A stretch of DNA of 64,000 nt from Linum tenue (GCA_946122785.1 CAMGYJ010000011.1:25111007-25175006), one strand, 5' to 3'; numbered from the stretch's first letter, positions 43,852 to 53,929 are shown. Notes: generated from the sequence alone by a model not told the origin. Numbers and translations: made by a program.

Positions 43852-44520
43852 TCAGCAAGACTTCTTCACCTTAATCCTCTTCTTTTTCCTCAAGAAATGA
43901 TACCTCACGTCGATGTGCGTAGTCCTCTCATGGTGGACTTGATCCTTGGCCAAGCATATTGCACTCAAACTGTCGTAATACACCACTGCCTGATCTTGAA
44001 GTAGACCCAGATCACCAACCAGTCCCTTCAACCATATTCCCTCCTTAGCAGCTTCTGTCAACTCCATATACTCAGCCTCAGTAGTAGACAATGTCACCGC
44101 CGACTACAAAGTTGCCTTCCAGCTCACTACAGAACTCCCAAGAGTGAATACATAACCGGTCATCGATCTCCTCGTGTCAATATCTCCAGCATAGTCCGAG
44201 TAAGAATACCTAGACACCCAGCACTCTATATAACTTCCGAAGCTAATCCCCACATCAGGTGTACCCTTAAGGTACTGGAAGATCCTCTTCACAGCTTGCC
44301 AATGCTCCTTCCTAGGTTGTATCATGAACCTGTTGACAACACTAACAACATGTGCAAGATCAGGTCTAGTGCATACCATAGCGTACATTAATCTACCTAC
44401 TACACTAGCATATGGGACTCTCGACATGTACTCCTTCTTAGCCTCTGACTGTGGTGCATAAGCTGAGGATAGATGAACATTTGAAGCATTATGAGTATTT
44501 AAGGGCTTTGATGAAGACAT
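43852..44520 (-). pseudogene. copia H RNaseH and RT C-terminus
   Basis: Minus strand has LSSAYAPQSEAKKEYMSRVP, YASVVGRLMYAMVCTRPDLA and RYSYSDYAGDIDTRRSMTGY, then a stop near 44104. TLSTTEAEYMELTEAAKEG and HIDVRYHFLR follow to 43852. The first acidic residue expected in the SDADYAGD motif is replaced (SYSDYAGD). RNaseH would remove RNA from the RNA/DNA hybrid; this copy is damaged. Confidence 0.8.
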
Positions 44521-45211
44521 GCAAAACCTTGCAGTATCTTCTGGATGTAGCTCTTTTGTGACAAGAAAAGCTTCTTCTTCGACCAGTCCCTGTATATCTC
44601 CATACCCAAGATCTTCTGAGCAACTCCCAAATCCTTCATCTCAAACTCAATACTGAGAAGCCCCTGTAACTTCTGGATATCAGACTTCACCCTTGCAGCT
44701 ATGAGCATATCATCCACATACAAAACAAGATAGATAATCGAAACATCGTCCACCTTGCTGTAATACACACAACAATCATATGGACTTCTGTTGTCGCCCA
44801 AATCAAGCATGTAACTATCAAATCTCTTGTACCACTGCCTCGGAGACTGCTTAAGTCCACACAAGGACTTCTTCAGCTTACAAACATAGTCTTCTTTTCC
44901 TGGAACCCTTCTGGCTGAGTCATGTAAATGTCTTCCTCCAACTCTCCATGTAGCAAAGCTGTCTTTACGTCTAGCTGCTCAAGCTCCAAGTCATAATGTG
45001 CCACTATAGCTAGTAGCACCCTGATCAAAGTATGTCTGACCACTGGTGAGAAAATCTCATTGTAGTCGACTCCTTCCCTCTGCGAGAAGCCTCGTGCAAC
45101 CACCCGAGCTTTAAATTTCATGCCCTCTTCAGAAGTGATTCCTTCCTTCTTCTTGTAGATCCACTTGTTTGTAACTATCTTCCTTCCCTGTGGTCGTTTG
45201 ACTAGCTCCAA
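44499..45211 (-). pseudogene. copia H reverse transcriptase
   Basis: Minus strand has GRKIVTNKWIYKKK, KARVVARGFSQREGVDYNEI, FSPVVRHTLIRVLLAIVA and LDVKTALLHGELEEDIYM, then a stop near 44873. It continues with MCGLKQSPRQWYKRFD and IIYLVLYVDDMLIA, the catalytic YVDD. The order is that of Ty1/copia RT (RVT_2 type). At least one stop and a frame change with integrase (overlap at 45202-45211) break it. Confidence 0.85.
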
Positions 45212-46422
45212 GTCTTATTCCTATCATGGGATTCCATCTCATCTCCCATTGCGAGTAGCCACTGATCAGCTTCGCCACCCGAAACGGCTTCTCTATACAA
45301 CTGTGGTTCACCTGCATCCACTTCTTCAGCAACCTGAAATGAATATGCCACCATGTCCTCGAAGCCATACCTCTGTGGAGGTACTCCTGCAGTCGCTCTA
45401 GACTGTTGAGCTCCTGTACTGGACTCTGAAGTTTCTAGCTCTGCTGAAACATCCTCATGTTGATCTTCTCCACCTTGGTGCTCAAACTCACTCTCATTGA
45501 GAGTTTGCAGCCCCACCTGCTTATCAACATTCCTGCTACCTTCACCAACAGTAACCTTCAACATGGGGTTAAACATAGACTTCACATTTCTATTGAGTAT
45601 TACTCGATGCTCAGAAGGTGACCAAACTCGAAATCCCTTAACTCCATCTCCGTAACCCATAAATACACCCTTCTTTGCCCTTGGGTTCAGTTTACCCTCA
45701 TCCACATGATAATAAACAGGACACCCAAAAACTTTTAGTGAAGAGTAATCAGTAGGCTTACTATACCACACTTCATAAGGAGTCTTAAACTCGATACATG
45801 TGTGAGGTCCACGGTTGATCAGGAAGCACGCCATGTTTACTGCTTCTGCCCAGAATCTTGTCTCTAGTCCAGCATTAGAGAGCATGCATCGTGCTCTCTC
45901 CAACAATGTCTGGTTCATCCTTTCTGCAGTGCCATTCTGCTGGGGTGTATCTCTAACGGCCTGATGACGGGAAATCCCTTCATCCTTGCAGAATTCGTTA
46001 AACTCAAAATTGCAGAACTCCAGCCCATTGTCCGTTCGCAGCTTCTTGATCTTCTTCCCGGTCTGATTCTCCACCAATGTCTTCCACTGCTTGAACTTCG
46101 TGAAAGCCTCACTTTTCTGCTTCATCATGAAAACCCAAGTAAATCTTGAATAATCATCAATAATAGACAAAAAATACATGTTGCCTCCAATGGATTCAAC
46201 TCGTGAAGGACCCCAATAGTTGGATTGGAGGTAATCCAGTATCCCCTTCGTTCGGTGGATACCCTTCTTGGAAAACTTGTTGCGATGTAGCTTCCCAAAC
46301 ACACAATGCTCATAGAACTCCAGATTCTGCACATTGTGCCTGCAAAGAAGATTCCTCTTTGATAGAACTTGCATCCCCCGTTCACTCATATGCCCCAGTC
46401 TCATGTGCCAGAGAGTGGTCAT
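45202..46422 (-). pseudogene. copia H integrase
   Basis: The open frame on the minus strand starts TTLWHMRLGHMSERGMQVL (GAG-pre-integrase), with CVFGKLHRNKF finger residues. The catalytic core has IDDYSRFTWVF, LRTDNGLEFCNFEF and QQNGTAERMNQTLLERARCM. The usual first catalytic Asp (H-S-D-x-W-G) reads QSNYWGP, so Asp is replaced by Asn (AAC). The C-terminal part has FGCPVYYHVDEGKLNPRAKK and KGVFMGYGDGVKGFRVW. Integrase inserts the cDNA into the genome; with this change it should be dead. Confidence 0.88.
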
Positions 46423-46714
46423 ATCTTCCTGATGTACCTAAGATGATGCAACTGCAACAGAACTTGACAACACATTTCCTTGTAATGCATACAAGATACC
46501 ACGTTTCACGCCTTTCAGTACTTTCCTCGAACCCTTGCAGACATACACAAACTCCACCTTTTCCTTTAAAACTGAAGCCATTATTGTCGAGTAGACTCAA
46601 GGACATCAGGTTCTTTGTCATTCATGTAACATGCCTGACATCATTCATGGTACAGAACGAACCATCATGTGTCCGACCCTTTATAGACTCGATTCCAACA
46701 ACATTGCAGACAAC

Positions 46715-47662
46715 TCATTTTGCCATGCCCACGTTACCACCTTCTATCTGCTCGTAGGTTGCAAAGCAATCCCTGTTCGGAGACATATGGTATGAGGCAG
46801 CAGTATCCAGAAACCACACATCACCACGATGTTCCTTCTCATCTACAGCCAATGCGAGATCGTCTTCAAAACTATTGTCCACTTCTGCCACGACAATTGA
46901 ACCTTGTTTCTTCTGTTCTCGTCTTCTCCTGGGACAGTTGTACTTCCAATGCCCCACTTCCTTACAGTTGTGACAAGCATCACCTGGCTGTGGATCGGGA
47001 CCCTTGGAATTCTTGTTCGAATTCCCTTTACCAGATTTCTTCTTTCCCTTTCCACCTGTAACAGCCAAACCCGATGCCTCACCACCTGTACCAGATATGT
47101 ACGCCTTATGCCTGATCTCTCTCGTATGAAGAGCAGGCCTGACATCCTCCAACGACACGCTTTCTTTACCGGCAATAAAAGAATCAACAAAATTCTCATA
47201 TGAACTCGGCAAAGAAACCATCAGGATTAGGGCAGCATCCTCATCATTAACTTGAACATCTATATTACGCAGATCCATCAAAATAGAGTTAAGCTGTTCG
47301 AGATGTTCCCTTAAAGGCGTACCTTCTTGCATCCTCAAGCTGAACAACCGTTGCTTGAGATGCAGCTTGTTGGTAAAAGACTTCATCATATACAGACTCC
47401 CCAGTTTCAACCACAAGCCCGCGACAGTCTTCTCAAGAGCGACTTCAATGATTATGTCATCAGACAATGCTAACATGATGGTCGAGTGGGCCTTCTCCTC
47501 CAGGGTATTCCACTCATCATCATCGATAGCTGCCTTCTTCTGTTTCGCATACAGTGGCCCCCACATCACTTTATTTTTCAACAAAGCCTGCAACTTGATC
47601 TGCCATAAAGCGGAGTTGTTCTTCCCCATGAACTTCTCGATCTTCATGTTCACCGACGTCAT
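46715..47662 (-). pseudogene. copia H gag and protease N-terminus
   Basis: ATG at 47660-47662, about 20 bp from the primer site. It has NSALWQIKLQALLKNKVMWG and TLEEKAHSTIMLALSDDI, the UBN2-type gag domain, then the CCHC knuckle CHNCKEVGHWKYNC and basic RRRREQKK. The protease triplet reads DTAAS in WFLDTAASYHMSPN, where DSGAS or DTGAS is usual. The 46423-46714 gap carries the rest of protease (DVRHVT, NLMSLSLLDNNG) with stops. Gag itself is open for 315 codons. Confidence 0.85.
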
Positions 47663-47680
47663 TATTCAGAATCGAAACCC

Positions 47681-47691
47681 TATGATACCAC
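47681..47691 (-). other. Primer-binding site of copia H
   Basis: Minus strand TGGTATCATAG, close to TGGTATCAGAG complementary to initiator tRNA-Met, two bases from the LTR edge. Confidence 0.8.
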
Positions 47692-47692
47692 T

Positions 47693-48021
47693 TGTTATAA
47701 ACGCGCTGCTATGGATCGGGAAATCGCCGAAAGCGAGAAAGCGAGAATCAAAAACATGACACACGATTTACGTGGTTCATTAACACGATGTGTGTTAGCT
47801 AGTCCACGGGCGAGAGAGAGCCAGTTTCACTATAGCGAGATTACAGATTATAGAGGAGTATGAGAAGTATTTATAGTACTTCTCCATGTGGGTCTAAACC
47901 TAATCTAATCTAGAAAAGGAAACGGTTACAGACCAAGCCCAGAACCCGAACCCAAATGACAGCGAGACCCTCGACTAATCCAGTCGCAGCGGCTGATAGT
48001 CCGATTCAAGTCACATCAACA
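47693..48021 (-). repeat. 5' LTR of copia H (329 bp)
   Basis: Reads TGTTGATGTGAC...TTTATAACA on the minus strand. The TATA box again lies in the loop of GAGAAGTA-TTTATAG-TACTTCTC (47862-47884). Confidence 0.85.
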
Positions 48022-48061
48022 GGTGCATTGAACGCACTCATTTTTGTGAGTGCTTATAACT

Positions 48062-49218
48062 CCTATTCGTCTTCCTCTCTATCTTACGAGTTTCATCGTT
48101 GTGCAAAACCACCAGGAGACCAAAGACTACACTTGTGAACCTTCACCAACTCACAACCCGATATATGGTAACATTCACAATCTTTTCTTTGGAAACTCCC
48201 ACATTGAGGACAATGTGTTGCTCAAGTGTGTGTGTGGGGGGGGGGGGGTGTTTGTGTTTGTTTGAATGTTTATCATGATTGGTTAAACCGTTGATTGCTA
48301 GTATCTTCCTCGTTTTTGGATGTAAGACGTTGATAAAAGCTTGTGGGAGTGTGTGCTAGTAATCGTTTTTATGTTGTGGTGATGAATGGTGAAATTTTAG
48401 TGTTTTTGAAACCTTGAATGCTACACCCAAAAAATTTCGAATTTTAGGGTTCCAAAACACCTTGTCCTTGCAATTACCTACTCGATGTGCTTTCACTTGA
48501 TTAGATTGATTGATGTGTGGTTAGAGGTGGCAAAATGGATTGGATTCATGGATTGGTGGATTGCATTGGTGGATCCATGGATTAAATGGATTGTATCCAA
48601 TGGATTGGTGGATTCATTGAGGATCAAGTGGATTGGTGGATTGATCCATGAATCCATATGCCCACCAAGTCTTGAACCAAAATGTTAATTTTGAAAAGTT
48701 TAGGTACTAAAATGTCATAATGAAAAGTTTAGGTACCAAAACGTATATTTAGGTACCAAAATATAAAAGTGTAGGTACGTGATAGTTGCATAGTGTGAGT
48801 ATCGGTACGTGAGGGATTCTACTACTTTCTTCCTCTTTTGTGAGTCAATAATGTTCGCTACCTTAGGAAGGCATTGTGTGCGGGATTCTCTCCTTTGTAC
48901 GAACAAGGAACTTTTACAATTTCTGCTTAAGAAAGGGAAAAGATGTTCTCACGTGAGTGGCAACCGGGAAAGGAATTGAGATCAACCGTTAAAGAATTGA
49001 TATCTTGGCTCGGAGTGCCCTTCGAGGATGTGTTTGGGGTTCAGATAGATTTATTGTGTCTCGATCATCTCTTACTACTTACCCCCCCCCCTCCCAAAAT
49101 ACCTCTCCTCCTGACAGAATCATATGCTAAGGACCGAAGGTACCTTTTAGCAATTCACGAGACCTCATAGCTTTCGTTTAAACTCGACATATTTGGCAAA
49201 CCAATGTAGAGTGCAGGC
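48062..49218 (+). other. 3' non-coding region of element D
   Basis: Contains CACATTG-AGGA-CAATGTG (48200-48217, 7-bp stem) then a G-rich tract with 12-13 consecutive G, the polypurine-tract-1 arrangement. The following text (TTTAGGGTTCCAAA, CCTTGCAATTACCTAC) matches the region after tract 1 of element E. A small MITE (48522-48666) and a tandem GAAAAGTTTAGGTACCAAAA repeat (48694-48775) are embedded. From 48800 to 49218 nothing is recognised apart from a C-run near 49083. Confidence 0.5.
48522..48666. repeat. Small hAT-like MITE or GGATTGGT minisatellite
   Basis: Starts TAGAGGTGGCAAAATGGATT and ends GAATCCATATGCCCACC, which is inverted to it. The interior is GGATTGGTGGATTG-like repeats. No target duplication was found. 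Confidence 0.4.
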
Positions 49219-49332
49219 TGGGATGTGGTGCTCGGGCTAAGACGAATTCGACCATCAACTTCCCCACGTGTGACCTTAAAAGGGAAGGCTATGATTCATC
49301 CACTCTTGGCCATGAGGGAGAGATGCTATTAT

Positions 49333-50652
49333 TGATAGACCGATAATTATACATGTTTTCACCCCTATTCTGAAGCCGTTTGTGATGAGGAATCTCGTGT
49401 TTTAAGCCGATTTCACGCTAGGGTACGTGTTTATGTCATATTTCAGGTCCCGGCGTTGGAATCGAGGCGGAGGAACGAGTTCTGGGTCGAAAGGAGTGAA
49501 GTTGGGACAAATTAAGCCGCAGGAGGAAAATACCCGGTCAGGTGGCCGAATACCCGACCGGGTATTCACCGTTTTGGGCGCCCGAGGAGCAGAGAGGGGC
49601 CCGGGCAGAATGGCAAAATCCCCGGTCGGGGATTTTCCCTGAAGACGAAACGGTGCGCTGCGATAATACCCGGTCGAAACCCAAAATACCCGACTGGGTA
49701 TTTCGACCGGGTATCGCGACCAGGCAGTCAATTTAAGGAGAAAGAAGGCCAACATTGAAGGGTTCCGAGTTTTTGAGAGAGAAAGCAATACCTAGAGAGA
49801 GAAAGCGAAGAACCAGAGTTCCCAAGCGCCATAGATCGATTTTCATCACCATTGGAGCCCGGCTTGAGCTTGGAGAAGTGCGATTAAACGTCCAGGAGCA
49901 GAAATCCATCTTCACAGTATGATTTCCGCGTCTGAATCTGCTTTTGCTTCTTTCTCTATGGAGTAGTTCCCCCATTCATCTGGGTATGGGGAACCCTAGA
50001 TTTGTATGCTAGTTCTGATTGTATGAACCCAAGTACAGAGTTTGTGAATTGATTATATTCGATTGAGGTTTGAATGATTGAATGACTTGAATCCTGATCA
50101 AATTCCTGTTGTTTCTGCTTTGACCTAGAATGAGAATATCTGCCTAGAATGATAGAGTATCCTTAATCGAAGGTGGCGAATTGGTGACTTTAGTCGAGGA
50201 GCCAATTCGCTATTCTGTACCGAATTCAATTCGGTAGTGGAGGTTTGGTTCGCTAGGGCCTCAATCTGTTTACTCCGGTGGAGGTTAGTCGCCCGCTAGA
50301 GACTCAGATTGAGAGGGTCTGAAGACCTTTAGTCGAGACTTCGGACTAATCAAGAACCTTCCGCAGTATAACTTTCATGAAAACTGAACTTGGTAAATTG
50401 CAATCCGACTTAACTGCAGTCTAGGGGGATCCATATCCGGGTGATCTCTCTTGACTTAACAACAACCGTTTACTTGCTTTGTGTTTTTGTTTGCTTGAGT
50501 CGCACTAAAAGTTCACTGCTAAAGAACGAGAATTCACCGAGTAGTCATCACATCTAGGACCCGGGTTGATAATAAAACCCAAACCCGCTATACTACGCTT
50601 TAGGAAGTGGTTACACTTGGCCATTTTCTAGAGTGACAGTAGGAGTGAGTCA
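49333..50652 (+). repeat. LTR 1 of array E (1320 bp)
   Basis: TGATAGACC...GAGTGAGTCA. Carries the AATACCCGGTCGGGTATT-type palindrome array and a weak TATA-like TTTAAGG at about 49730. It differs structurally from LTRs 2 and 3: it has CGTTTTGGGCGC (about 49569-49580) which they lack, and lacks the ATTATTGAAAGCGACCGAGG block they share. Confidence 0.85.
49535..49725 (+). promoter_or_regulatory. AATACCCGGTC/GACCGGGTATT palindrome array in LTR E
   Basis: Inverted pairs AATACCCGACCGGGTATT, ATCCCCGGTCGGGGATTT and TTTCGACCGGGTAT lie upstream of the TATA-like box. Copies at about 55037-55238 and 60555-60758. Same LTR position as the arrays of A, B, F and the coding-free element, with an unrelated core. 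Confidence 0.55.
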
Positions 50653-50658
50653 AGTTTT

Positions 50659-50676
50659 TGGCGCCGTTGCCGGGGA
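50659..50676 (+). other. Primer-binding site, E unit 1
   Basis: TGGCGCCGTTGCCGGGGA, perfect match to the tRNA-Asp 3' end, six bases after the LTR. Confidence 0.92.
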
Positions 50677-50800
50677 CGGCTAGGTTGTTGAATAAAAGTG
50701 ATTTCTGTTACTTTAGCATTTTCATTTTCGCATTGAGTGTTTCTTCTTTCCCACTTGTGCCTTCACGGGTTTGCATTGCTTGATTGTGTGCAGATAGTGC

Positions 50801-52003
50801 ATGACCCGTAGCCAGTCGGGAGGTTTACTGCCGTTGGATCCAGAGATTGAACGCACCAGCCGCCAACTTAGGAGACAACAGCGAGCTAGACTGGCTACGG
50901 ACGAGCGCAGAGACGGCCAATTGAGCAGCGAGTCCGAGGACGAGTACGAGATGGAAGGCGATCACAACCCACCTCCGGAGAACCAGTTCCTGGGGAACGA
51001 CCCCAATCCCCAGGCAGCTGGGGTCCATCATCATCCACCACCACCGGGTCCCACCTTGGAGTATTACTACACTCCGCGGATTGCTGACATCCGCCCGGTC
51101 ATCCTCTATCCGCCGATTCCAGCAAACAACTTCGAGATCAAGCCATGCTGGATTCAAGTCATTACATCCTCTATCCAGTTCCATGGCTTGAAGGATGAGG
51201 AAGCCCGGGTACATCTTTCCCATTTTCTGCAGCTGACGAACGGGTTCAAGCTGAACGGTGTCCCGGATGACGCAATCCGCCTTCACCTCTTCCCCCATTC
51301 CCTGGCGAGGAATGCTAAGAGGTGGTTGGAGACCCAGCCCCCACTGTCCATCACTTCTTGGGACGATCTGGCTGACAAGTTCGTGCACAGGTACTATCCG
51401 GCATCGAAGACCACAGAGATTCAGCGGGAGATCACTCACTTCCGCCAAGAGCCAGATGAGTCGCTTCGTGATGCATGGGAGCGATACATGGGATACTTCT
51501 GGCAGTGTCCCCATCATGGTTTCAGCGATGCATTCACAGTGGGGAACTTCTACAGCGCCCTCACCCCAGACAGCCAGAGGGTGATCGAGTCTCTATGCCC
51601 AGGAGGGGATATCCTTACTAAGACTCCACCCGAGCTGAACCAGATGATTAGTACCTTGGCTGCCCGCAATCATTCCTGGGGGCAGAGCAGCAGAGGCAGA
51701 CAGTCCCGGGACCGTGGTGTGCACGCTGTGGAGGACAGGTCCGGGTTAGAGCAGCAGGTGGTTGAGTTGGTGCAGACATTGAAGCAACCCAACAGTCTCC
51801 TTCCGGGCCGAGGTGTAGCTACGCCTCCAGTCGCTCAGTGTCAGTGGTGTGAGAGCCCAAATCACCGGGTGGAGGACTGTCAGGCCATGAGGGAGTCCTC
51901 CACACCCCAAGAGCAGGTGGATTTCATTGCAAACGCTCGACGCCTGGACCCATACAGCAACACCTACAATGAAGGATGGCGCCAGCATCCCAACTTCTCA
52001 TAG
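50801..52003 (+). CDS. gag of element E, unit 1 (ends at in-frame TAG)
   Basis: 400 codons from ATG at 50801. The N-terminus LPLDPEIERTSRQLRRQQRA is followed by an acidic patch (SSESEDEYEMEGD), a Pro/His stretch and NNFEIKPCWIQVITS. The Retrotrans_gag domain spans residues about 135-250 with LNGVPDDAIRLHLFPHSL and LSITSWDDLADKFVHRYYPA. The CCHC knuckle CQWCESPNHRVEDC is at residues 347-360. The stop is TAG at 52001-52003 after RQHPNFS, but the same frame continues open for 541 codons. Gag forms the particle shell. Intact apart from the TAG, which is shared by both units. Confidence 0.88.
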   Translation: MTRSQSGGLLPLDPEIERTSRQLRRQQRARLATDERRDGQLSSESEDEYEMEGDHNPPPENQFLGNDPNPQAAGVHHHPPPPGPTLEYYYTPRIADIRPVILYPPIPANNFEIKPCWIQVITSSIQFHGLKDEEARVHLSHFLQLTNGFKLNGVPDDAIRLHLFPHSLARNAKRWLETQPPLSITSWDDLADKFVHRYYPASKTTEIQREITHFRQEPDESLRDAWERYMGYFWQCPHHGFSDAFTVGNFYSALTPDSQRVIESLCPGGDILTKTPPELNQMISTLAARNHSWGQSSRGRQSRDRGVHAVEDRSGLEQQVVELVQTLKQPNSLLPGRGVATPPVAQCQWCESPNHRVEDCQAMRESSTPQEQVDFIANARRLDPYSNTYNEGWRQHPNFS

Positions 52004-53626
52004 AGCAGCAACACCAACAAACCACCTGGTTTCCCAGCACCAGCAGGTGGTTTTCAGCAGAGGCAGCCCTTCCAGCCTAGGCAAGGGCAGCCATTCCAGC
52101 AGCCCCAGCACCAGTTTACTCAGCCTCCAGCAGCCGCAGCTCCCGATAATCAGATGGTTGATCTGAAAAATATCTTGGCGACATTCATGACCACCAGCCA
52201 GGCGAACTTCACGAGGGTGGACCAGATCATAGCCTCACTGGAGGCAGGCCAGAGAAACCTGGAGGCAGGACAGAGGAACCAGGGTGCTATTCTGCAAGAT
52301 CTCCAGCACCAAGTCGGTGTCCTAGCGCGCCAGCTTACTGGTCGGGCCCCGGGGACTCTACCTGCCACCACCATCCCCAATCCACGGGACCCGCACGAGC
52401 AGCTGGATGCCATTTTCACCAGGAGCGACAGGCCTACATCAGCTGATCCTGCCCCGACCAGGCAGGAGGAACCACTACCTGCTTCAGCACTTCCAGCCGG
52501 TGATGCAGAAGTGCGGGTGGAGAAGGAAGCCCTTGCTCCCAAGCCACAACCAGTGGTGAAGGAGCATGTGCCCCAGCTTCCCTTCCCCACTCGCCTCCAT
52601 AAAGATAAGTTGGAGACCAAGTTTGCCAATTTTATGGCAATGTTGAAGCAGCTCAACATCAGCGTACCATTTGTGGAGGCACTGTCGAAGATGCCCAAGT
52701 ACGCGAAGTTCATGAAAGATATCCTCACCAACAAGAAGAAACTTGGGGATCTCTCGACAGTGCTGCTGAGCGAGGAATGTTCTGCTATCCTACAGAACAA
52801 GCTGCCCAAAAAGCGCAAAGACCCAGGGAGTTTTACTATCTCTCTTACTATTGGCAGCATGCATGTAGGAAAGTCCTTGGCGGACCTAGGCGCTAGCATT
52901 AATGTCATGCCATATAAACTGTTCAAAAAGCTAGACCTAGGTGAACTTAGCCCTACTAGGATGAGCATTCAGCTAGCTGATCGTTCCGTTGTGCATCCTA
53001 GAGGTATCATAGAGGATCTGCTTGTTGATGTTGGTGCATTCACATATCCTGTTGATTTTGTTATCCTGGACATAAATGATGATGTGGATGTGCCTTTGAT
53101 TCTGGGTAGACCATTTCTTGCCACCGCCAAGGCATTGATTGATGTGCATGATGGTAAACTGATTCTGCGTGCTGGAAATGAACAGGCTACTTTTTCTGTG
53201 ACTGAGTTTGATCACTGTGCTATGATTGCTGTCACACCTGTGCATGCTATTTCTGACCAGGTACACGAGCCTGTCGTGTATCCTTCTGCACCTCCCATTT
53301 TGCAGGACCCCCCTCTCACTCCTTCGCCGCCGCTCCTTCCAGCCTCACCACCGAACAAAAAGCTCAAGGAGGAGTGGCGGCCGAAGCAGCAGGTTGCTAA
53401 GCCTGCACGGAAGAAGGGTGGAGACCACTACGAGCTGGTCCCACCCACTGCACCACGACCACCCTGGCCATCCGAGTACTCACTCGCCTGCATCTTGCCG
53501 GATGGCCAGGTCGAGCTGACCAATGCCGGTGGTTGTACTCGTCGGGTGCATGGCCATCACCTGAAGCTGTACCTCAAGAGCGACGTGGATCCGCTCTTGG
53601 AGGCACCTGTTCCTGCACCTCCTTGA
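52004..53626 (+). CDS. gag C-terminus, protease and integrase-tail fusion, E unit 1
   Basis: Same frame as gag, beyond the TAG. A Gln/Pro-rich stretch (52004-52150) is followed at 52154 by MVDLKNILATFMTT, a duplicated LEAGQRN, then the linker QLPFPTRLHKDKLETKFANF and KMPKYAKFMKDILTNKKKLG. The protease (from about 52870) has KSLADLGASINVMPYKL with DLG at the active site and PLILGRPFLATAKALIDVHD. After a Pro-rich spacer the protein ends ILPDGQVELTN ... RRVHGHHLKLYLK, matching the C-terminal end of integrase in element C. So RT, RNaseH and integrase core are deleted and the ends joined in frame. Expression would need readthrough of the TAG or an internal start. Confidence 0.82.
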   Translation, partial: SSNTNKPPGFPAPAGGFQQRQPFQPRQGQPFQQPQHQFTQPPAAAAPDNQMVDLKNILATFMTTSQANFTRVDQIIASLEAGQRNLEAGQRNQGAILQDLQHQVGVLARQLTGRAPGTLPATTIPNPRDPHEQLDAIFTRSDRPTSADPAPTRQEEPLPASALPAGDAEVRVEKEALAPKPQPVVKEHVPQLPFPTRLHKDKLETKFANFMAMLKQLNISVPFVEALSKMPKYAKFMKDILTNKKKLGDLSTVLLSEECSAILQNKLPKKRKDPGSFTISLTIGSMHVGKSLADLGASINVMPYKLFKKLDLGELSPTRMSIQLADRSVVHPRGIIEDLLVDVGAFTYPVDFVILDINDDVDVPLILGRPFLATAKALIDVHDGKLILRAGNEQATFSVTEFDHCAMIAVTPVHAISDQVHEPVVYPSAPPILQDPPLTPSPPLLPASPPNKKLKEEWRPKQQVAKPARKKGGDHYELVPPTAPRPPWPSEYSLACILPDGQVELTNAGGCTRRVHGHHLKLYLKSDVDPLLEAPVPAPP

Positions 53627-53671
53627 GTATCCGCCATGGGCGTCCAACTAAAAGACGGTAAAGAAGCGCTT

Positions 53672-53689
53672 GTGGGGAGGCAACCCCGC
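53672..53689 (+). ncRNA. AGGCAA-loop hairpin, E unit 1
   Basis: GTGGGG-AGGCAA-CCCCGC with one G-U pair, preceded by GGTAAAGAAGCGCTT. Stem pairs differ from C and D while the loop is identical. Confidence 0.55.
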
Positions 53690-53929
53690 CATGGTTTTCA
53701 TTTATTTGTTTTGTTTCGAGTCGGATTGCGATTTGGTTTGGTTTCAGTTTATTTCCTTTGTTTTGGATGATGTCTTATTGGGCTGACATTGGACCTAACA
53801 TATTATGGTTGAGCTCTTCTGTTTCCCTTTAGCTGTGCTATGTTCCCGACTGATCCATTTCCAGTCTCCTGCAGTCCGTGCATACCGGTAACATCGTTCC
53901 CCTTTCCTTCCCTCTTCTCCATTAAGGGC

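Larger units (their letters stand above)
43279..48021 (-). mobile_element. Ty1/copia retrotransposon H (Tork/TNT1-like)
   Basis: Complete order on the minus strand: 5' LTR (48021-47693), initiator-Met-type primer site, gag with CCHC, protease, integrase, RT, RNaseH, polypurine stretch, 3' LTR (43685-43279). Flanks AGTGC (43274-43278) and GGTGC (48022-48026) agree at four of five bases. It sits inside the MITE. Several catalytic and nonsense changes mark it as inactive. Confidence 0.88.
29641..49218 (+). mobile_element. Athila-like Ty3/gypsy element D (gag-pro and env-like, no RT), interrupted
   Basis: LTR 3' end, perfect primer site, broken gag and protease, AGGCAA hairpin and env-like ORF occupy 29641-34726. 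The rest of the 3' region resumes after a MULE (34727-42751) and after a MITE with a copia insertion (about 42930-48061), and carries a polypurine-tract-1 motif at 48200. No RT, RNaseH or integrase core lies between protease and hairpin. The 3' LTR is not identified. Joining these pieces into one element is inferred from order and from the MULE target duplication. Confidence 0.65.

Noticed and set aside
48236..48250. Run of 12-13 G as a possible functional G-quadruplex
   Set aside because: It is the expanded polypurine tract 1 of element D; a homopolymer run is more simply slippage.
49219..49332. Alternative LTR start of element E at TGGGATG
   Set aside because: TGATAGACC at 49333 matches the start of the TSD-supported LTR in the other array and pairs as TGA...TCA. 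The alternative remains possible because no polypurine tract abuts 49333.
50825..51517. 230-codon minus-strand open frame over gag (copy at 56344-57036)
   Set aside because: Shadow of the GC-rich gag frame; no motif and no start context.
52150..52968. 272-codon open frame on the minus strand (and a copy at 57669-58487)
   Set aside because: It is antisense to the gag C-terminus/protease frame, which has clear motifs and codon use. No recognisable protein; duplicated only because the element is.
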